Assembly (NCBI GenBank): GCA_910575605.1
Contig: CAJTEW010000004.1
Coordinates: forward strand, 1-64,000
Direction of reading: 5' to 3'
Length of the DNA: 64,000 bases
Origin: Lachnospiraceae bacterium
Lineage (GTDB): Bacteria; Bacillota; Clostridia; Lachnospirales; Lachnospiraceae
Shown here: in pieces, positions 60,318-64,000 of the stretch
How the letters are laid out: each line of letters begins with the position of its first letter
Numbering within the stretch: position 1 is the stretch's first letter
Notes under the pieces: model-generated
The model's input: only the letters and a program-made list of their open reading frames with translations
What the model was told of the DNA's origin: nothing
Database searches by the model: none
Made by a program: the position numbers and the translations under genes

Positions 60318-60749
60318 ATGCGGGAACGGAAGACCATAGGTTTTATGTTTAAACAGATTAATAACGTGTATGAAAAAGAGTTTAACAGCCGCCTGCGTAC
60401 ACTTGGAATCACCGCATCACAATGTGCGGTGTTGGATTATCTTTTTGTGAGCAGTAAAGAAGAAGTGACCCAGAGGGATATTGAGAAGGCATTAAGCCTC
60501 AGGAATCCTACAGTTACAGGACTTTTGAAAAGATTGGATGAAAAGGGCTTCATTCTGGCAGTGCCAAGCAATAAGGATAAGCGGTGTAAGAACATTTATC
60601 TGACGGAGAAAGCTTATGATATAAGAAGGCGTATGGAGATGGACAGGAAGAAGCTTGATAAGATGCTGACGCTTGGAATGAGCAAGAAGGAGATAGGAGC
60701 ACTTGAGAAGATGCTGAACAGGGTGCTGTATAATATAGCAGATCCATAG
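60318..60749 (+). CDS. MarR family transcriptional regulator
   Basis: 143 aa, winged-helix. The recognition helix region is KEEVTQRDIEKALSLRNPTVTGLLKRLDEKG and the wing has PSNKDKRCKNIYLT (both across about 45-95). It follows folT by 21 bases and is probably co-transcribed. Its target is unknown; folT itself or the MATE pump are possible. Confidence 0.9.
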   Translation: MRERKTIGFMFKQINNVYEKEFNSRLRTLGITASQCAVLDYLFVSSKEEVTQRDIEKALSLRNPTVTGLLKRLDEKGFILAVPSNKDKRCKNIYLTEKAYDIRRRMEMDRKKLDKMLTLGMSKKEIGALEKMLNRVLYNIADP

Positions 60750-60750
60750 G

Positions 60751-60786
60751 CTGGGACGGGGTTTTTTTAGAAAAACCCCGTCCCAG
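60751..60786. terminator. long hairpin terminator after the MarR gene
   Basis: CTGGGACGGGGTTTTT (60751-60766) and AAAAACCCCGTCCCAG (60771-60786) pair over 16 bp with a four-base loop. The A/T ends of the arms give a T-rich tail in either direction. Confidence 0.8.
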
Positions 60787-60840
60787 ATTGATTTATCCGT
60801 GTCCCCTTTTGAATAGGAATATTTTTTCCCGGATAAGAAA

Positions 60841-61476
60841 ATGCTAGGAATATTAGAGTATGAAGAAGAGGGAGGAGATTTTGTGCTGCCTGAGGTGGTA
60901 ACTTATCTGTATTCTGCGGGGAATCATAGAAGACGTCTTATATTTCGGATTATTTTCCAGTGTGCACCTTTTTTAAAGGGACTTAAGGTATCGGCTATGC
61001 TAAGCCTTGAGTATGAAGAGTTAAGCGAGCTTGACGATATTTTTGCAGGAACAGGTGTTAAATGCCGGATTTTAGCAGAGTGCAGAGGGAAAGAGCTGGT
61101 ACTGCTCTATCGTGAGCGCGCACTTAAAAGCTGTCTTAATAGAAAAGATGTAGGGAAGTTTCTGGAGGATTTGGGATATATAGGTCAGAATATGGAAGAA
61201 GTGTTTTTAAGACTTTCTATAAGAATACGCCAATGTTATAAGAACGGAGATTTTCCTCATGAAATAGGCATTTTTCTTGATTATCCGCTGGAAGATGTCA
61301 GGGGATTTATCAGGGAGGATGGGAAGAACAGTCTGCTTAACGGCTACTGGAAGGTTTATCATAATCCAGGGAAAGCGCAGATGACCTTTTATGCTTATGA
61401 TAAGGCAAAGGTGAGTGCAGTGAATGAATTTCTTTTGGGGAAACCGATAAGGGATATTGTATGTGACTTTTCTTGA
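60841..61476 (+). CDS. DUF3793 family protein
   Basis: 211 aa. The C-terminal half has the DUF3793 signature HEIGIFLDYPLEDVRGFI, then NGYWKVYHNPGKAQ. The family is common in Clostridia and has no known function; some members are encoded near metal or redox genes. Only a weak ribosome site (GGATAAG) precedes the ATG. No membrane or signal sequence. Confidence 0.85.
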   Translation: MLGILEYEEEGGDFVLPEVVTYLYSAGNHRRRLIFRIIFQCAPFLKGLKVSAMLSLEYEELSELDDIFAGTGVKCRILAECRGKELVLLYRERALKSCLNRKDVGKFLEDLGYIGQNMEEVFLRLSIRIRQCYKNGDFPHEIGIFLDYPLEDVRGFIREDGKNSLLNGYWKVYHNPGKAQMTFYAYDKAKVSAVNEFLLGKPIRDIVCDFS

Positions 61477-61531
61477 TAATGCTTATATAAATATCCTCTT
61501 TATAAGAGGGATGGGTATGAGAAGGATTAAC

Positions 61532-61560
61532 TTGTCATTTCCATATACAATTGGTATAAT
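61532..61560 (+). promoter_or_regulatory. promoter of the thyA-folA operon
   Basis: TTGTCA (61532-61537), 17 bases, TATAAT (61555-61560), 45 bases before thyA. Confidence 0.65.
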
Positions 61561-61605
61561 GGGAGCAGACATAAGGCAGTATGTGATAAAGGAGAACTAA
61601 GCAGG

Positions 61606-62454
61606 ATGAGCTACGCAGATAGAGTGTTTATCGGCATGTGCAGGGATATTATAGATAATGGAACAGACACGAGAGGAGAGAAGGTGCGTCCTGTCTGGGA
61701 GGATGGGACGCCGGCCTATACGATCAAGAGGTTCGGGGTTGTGAACCGCTATGATCTAAGCAAAGAATTTCCGGCGCTGACGCTTCGCAGGACAGCTATT
61801 AAGAGCTGTACGGATGAACTTTTGTGGATCTGGCAGAAAAAGTCCAATAATATTCATGATCTTAACAGCCATATCTGGGACAGCTGGGCAGATGAGGATG
61901 GCTCTATCGGCAAAGCTTATGGCTATCAAATGGGTGTAAAGCATCAGTACAGGGAGGGCATGTTCGATCAGGTGGACCGGGTAATTTATGATTTGAAGCA
62001 TAACCCTTATAGCAGACGGATTATGACGAATCTGTACGTGCATCAGGATTTGTATGAGATGAACTTATACCCATGTGCGTATAGTATGACCTTTAATGTG
62101 ACAAAGAAGCCGGGGCACGACAGGCTCATATTGAATGGTATTTTAAATCAGCGTTCCAATGATGTGCTGACTGCGAACAGCTGGAATGTGTGCCAGTATG
62201 CGGTGCTTCTTCATATGCTGGCACAGGTGTGCCACATGGAGGCGGGAGAGTTTGTGCACATGATTGCAGATGCCCACATCTATGACAGGCATGTGCCTCT
62301 TGTGGAAGAACTGATAGCAAGAGAGCCGTTTCCGGCGCCAAGATTCTGGTTGAATCCGGAGGTTAAGGATTTTTATGATTTTACGCCAGAGGACGTGAAG
62401 CTTATAGATTATGTGGTTCATGAGCAGATACAGAATATTCCGGTGGCGGTATAA
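61606..62454 (+). CDS. thyA: thymidylate synthase
   Basis: 282 aa, classical ThyA fold. The active-site cysteine is in LYPCAYSMTF (about residue 165) and the dUMP/phosphate-binding LNQRSNDVLTANSWNV (about 183) is intact. It converts dUMP to dTMP using methylene-THF and yields dihydrofolate, which the next gene (folA) reduces. The start at 61606 follows AAAGGAGAAC. Confidence 0.96.
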   Translation: MSYADRVFIGMCRDIIDNGTDTRGEKVRPVWEDGTPAYTIKRFGVVNRYDLSKEFPALTLRRTAIKSCTDELLWIWQKKSNNIHDLNSHIWDSWADEDGSIGKAYGYQMGVKHQYREGMFDQVDRVIYDLKHNPYSRRIMTNLYVHQDLYEMNLYPCAYSMTFNVTKKPGHDRLILNGILNQRSNDVLTANSWNVCQYAVLLHMLAQVCHMEAGEFVHMIADAHIYDRHVPLVEELIAREPFPAPRFWLNPEVKDFYDFTPEDVKLIDYVVHEQIQNIPVAV

Positions 62455-62512
62455 AAAATGTATGGCGGTATAATGCTTTTTGGGTATTTTGGCGGAAAGG
62501 AAGAGATTAAAG

Positions 62513-63010
62513 ATGAATCTGATTGTGGCGGTAGATAAAAACTGGGCGATTGGGAAGGATAACCGGATGATGTGGAGCATTCCCGCGGATATGAAATTTT
62601 TCCGGGAGACCACGAAAGGGAATATTGTTGTTATGGGCAGAAAGACACTAGAGAGCTTTCCACAGGGCCAGCCTCTTAAAAACAGAGTGAATATTGTGAT
62701 CACGAAGAACCGTGATTACAAGGTGAAGGATGCGGTAATTGTTCACAGCATAGAAGAGGCTCTTAAAGAGGCGGAAAATTATGAAGGAGATATCTACGTG
62801 ATTGGCGGTGAAAGTATTTATCGTGCTATGCTTCCTTTGTGCGATACTGCGTTTATCACGAAAATTCAACATGCTTATGACGCAGACACTTATTTTCCGA
62901 ACCTGGATGAAGATGAGGAATGGAGAATGACAAAAATCAGCGAAGAACAGACATGTTTTGATCTGGAATATTATTTTACCGTATATGAGAGGGTTGTAAA
63001 AACAAAATGA
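62513..63010 (+). CDS. folA: dihydrofolate reductase
   Basis: 165 aa. Typical DHFR: MNLIVAVDKNWAIGKDNRMM, the WSIPADMKFFRE folate-binding helix, VVMGRKTLESFP and IYVIGGESIYRAMLPL (NADPH region). It reduces dihydrofolate to tetrahydrofolate. The start at 62513 follows GGAAGAG. It ends within the start of the next gene (ATGA), so the two are coupled. Confidence 0.95.
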   Translation: MNLIVAVDKNWAIGKDNRMMWSIPADMKFFRETTKGNIVVMGRKTLESFPQGQPLKNRVNIVITKNRDYKVKDAVIVHSIEEALKEAENYEGDIYVIGGESIYRAMLPLCDTAFITKIQHAYDADTYFPNLDEDEEWRMTKISEEQTCFDLEYYFTVYERVVKTK

Positions 63011-64000
63011 AGATTTTAAGTATTACGGCACAGAAGCCAAACAGTACGGGAAGCGGTGTTTACCTGACCGAGCTGGTAAAGGAATATGCCGATAAAGGAT
63101 ATGAACAGGCGGTGGTTGCCGGAGTATATAAGGAAGATGCTATAGAGCTTCCAGACGGGGTATCGTTTTACCCCGTTTATTTTGGCAGTGAAGCGCTGCC
63201 GTTTCCCATTGCAGGAATGTCGGATGAGATGCCTTATTCCAGCACAAGATACTGTGATATGACAGAGGATATGGCAGAGGATTTTTTAAGGGAATTTCTT
63301 AAGGTGATTGCACATGCGGTGGAGAATCTTACGCCGGATTTGATACTGTGCCATCATCTCTACCTTTTAACGGCGGCGGTCAGGAAGCGTTTTCCAGAGT
63401 ATAGGATTTACGGGTTTTGTCATAATACGGATTTAAGGCAGATGAGGAAAACAAAGCTTAAGCGGGAGTTTATCAGAGAGCAGATAAAGCTGCTTGATTT
63501 TATTTTTGTGCCCCAGAGGGCGCAGGAGGAGTGGGTTCGGGAAATCTACCGTGCGGATGCTGAAAAGATTAAGCGTTTGGGAATGGGGTATAACAGCGCT
63601 GTATTTAAGGAATACGGGATTAAGCCGAAGGACGGCGTTATCCGTATGGTATTTGCAGGAAAGATTGCAGAGAAAAAGGGAGTCGTCAGCCTGCTTAAAT
63701 GCCTGACGCTTCTGCAATGTGAAAAAGATGCTTTAGAGCTGTATCTGGCAGGAAGTACAGGAAATATGGCAGAGTATGACAGGATACGCGCTCTTGCAGA
63801 AAAAAGTCCTTTCCCGGTGAAGTTTTTGGGAAGACTTACCCAGACGGAGCTTGCGAAAGTATATAATCAGTGCGATATTTTCGTGCTGCCTTCTTTTTTT
63901 GAAGGAATACCCCTTACTGCGATTGAGGCTCTCGCATGTGGATGCCGGGTGGTGATGACAGATCTTCCGGGAATCCGGGAGTGGCTTCTTTCGGCGGCAC
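63007..64000 (+). CDS. glycosyltransferase family 4 (partial, cut by the window end)
   Basis: 331 codons in the window, still open at the end. The start (MKILSITAQKPNSTGSGVYL) has the N-terminal GT-B donor-loop pattern, and the second domain shows MVFAGKIAEKKG, YLAGSTGNMAEYDRI and the EGIPLTAIEALACG catalytic-site region of GT4 enzymes. Likely transfers a sugar to a lipid, polysaccharide or metabolite; the substrate is unknown. Coupled to folA by an ATGA overlap, which is unusual company. Confidence 0.88.
   Translation, partial: MKILSITAQKPNSTGSGVYLTELVKEYADKGYEQAVVAGVYKEDAIELPDGVSFYPVYFGSEALPFPIAGMSDEMPYSSTRYCDMTEDMAEDFLREFLKVIAHAVENLTPDLILCHHLYLLTAAVRKRFPEYRIYGFCHNTDLRQMRKTKLKREFIREQIKLLDFIFVPQRAQEEWVREIYRADAEKIKRLGMGYNSAVFKEYGIKPKDGVIRMVFAGKIAEKKGVVSLLKCLTLLQCEKDALELYLAGSTGNMAEYDRIRALAEKSPFPVKFLGRLTQTELAKVYNQCDIFVLPSFFEGIPLTAIEALACGCRVVMTDLPGIREWLLSAA

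Noticed and set aside
1-64000. CRISPR array
   Set aside because: No regularly spaced repeats were seen anywhere in the window.

Overview
The window is a low-GC, spore-forming Clostridia chromosome, most likely Lachnospiraceae. Evidence: a SpoVT sporulation regulator, the six-cysteine SCIFF peptide with its radical SAM maturase, a fused SecDF, HemZ, a DUF3793 protein, and the gene order TIGR04086–SCIFF–maturase–secDF–recJ–apt–relA–MBL–hemZ–hisS–aspS. I cannot name the species from the sequence alone.

Host flank 1 (1–25.7 kb) reads mostly rightward. It holds yqeY, a DUF2804 gene facing a TetR regulator, and a peptide-use cluster (very large M14 peptidase, DUF969 and DUF979 membrane proteins, M29-like aminopeptidase, pyroglutamyl peptidase). 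After these come a YitT protein, spoVT behind a hairpin that covers its ribosome binding site, the SCIFF ranthipeptide pair, secDF, recJ, apt, relA, an MBL hydrolase, hemZ, hisS, aspS and tRNA-Gly(GCC).

Accessory element (about 25.7–58.0 kb). Most genes read leftward. From its left end it has four alternative tail-fibre tip segments joined to four copies of an 18-bp site, surrounding an amidase and a tyrosine recombinase: an apparent shufflon. Next are the intact fibre gene, a DUF859-type protein, a 1735-aa tail-tip protein, a distal tail protein and a giant tape-measure gene split by a group I intron. That intron carries a zinc-ribbon gene on the opposite strand. Then come a tail chaperone, a 5'-truncated tail-tube gene, a lysis module (LLH-type holin), unrecognised genes, an HU-like gene with no usual start codon and a 945-aa two-barrel (YonO/QDE-1-like) RNA polymerase. 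Divergent from these, a promoter with two LexA-type boxes drives a small sigma factor and a DUF262 protein. No terminase, portal, capsid or replication gene is present.

Reading of the element: it looks like a capsid-less tail particle (siphovirus-like tailocin) or a strongly reduced prophage. A plausible but unproven cascade is DNA damage -> LexA release -> sigma factor -> host RNA polymerase transcribes the leftward RNAP operon -> the phage-type RNAP transcribes the HU/lysis and tail operons. An 82-bp sequence stands immediately before each of those two operons. The shufflon would vary the receptor-binding tip. The truncated tube gene warns that this copy may be partly decayed.

Host flank 2 (58.1–64 kb) has a MATE transporter, a tetrahydrofolate riboswitch controlling the folate ECF transporter folT, a MarR regulator, a DUF3793 gene, thyA, folA and a glycosyltransferase cut by the window end. 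folT, thyA and folA form a folate/thymidylate neighbourhood.
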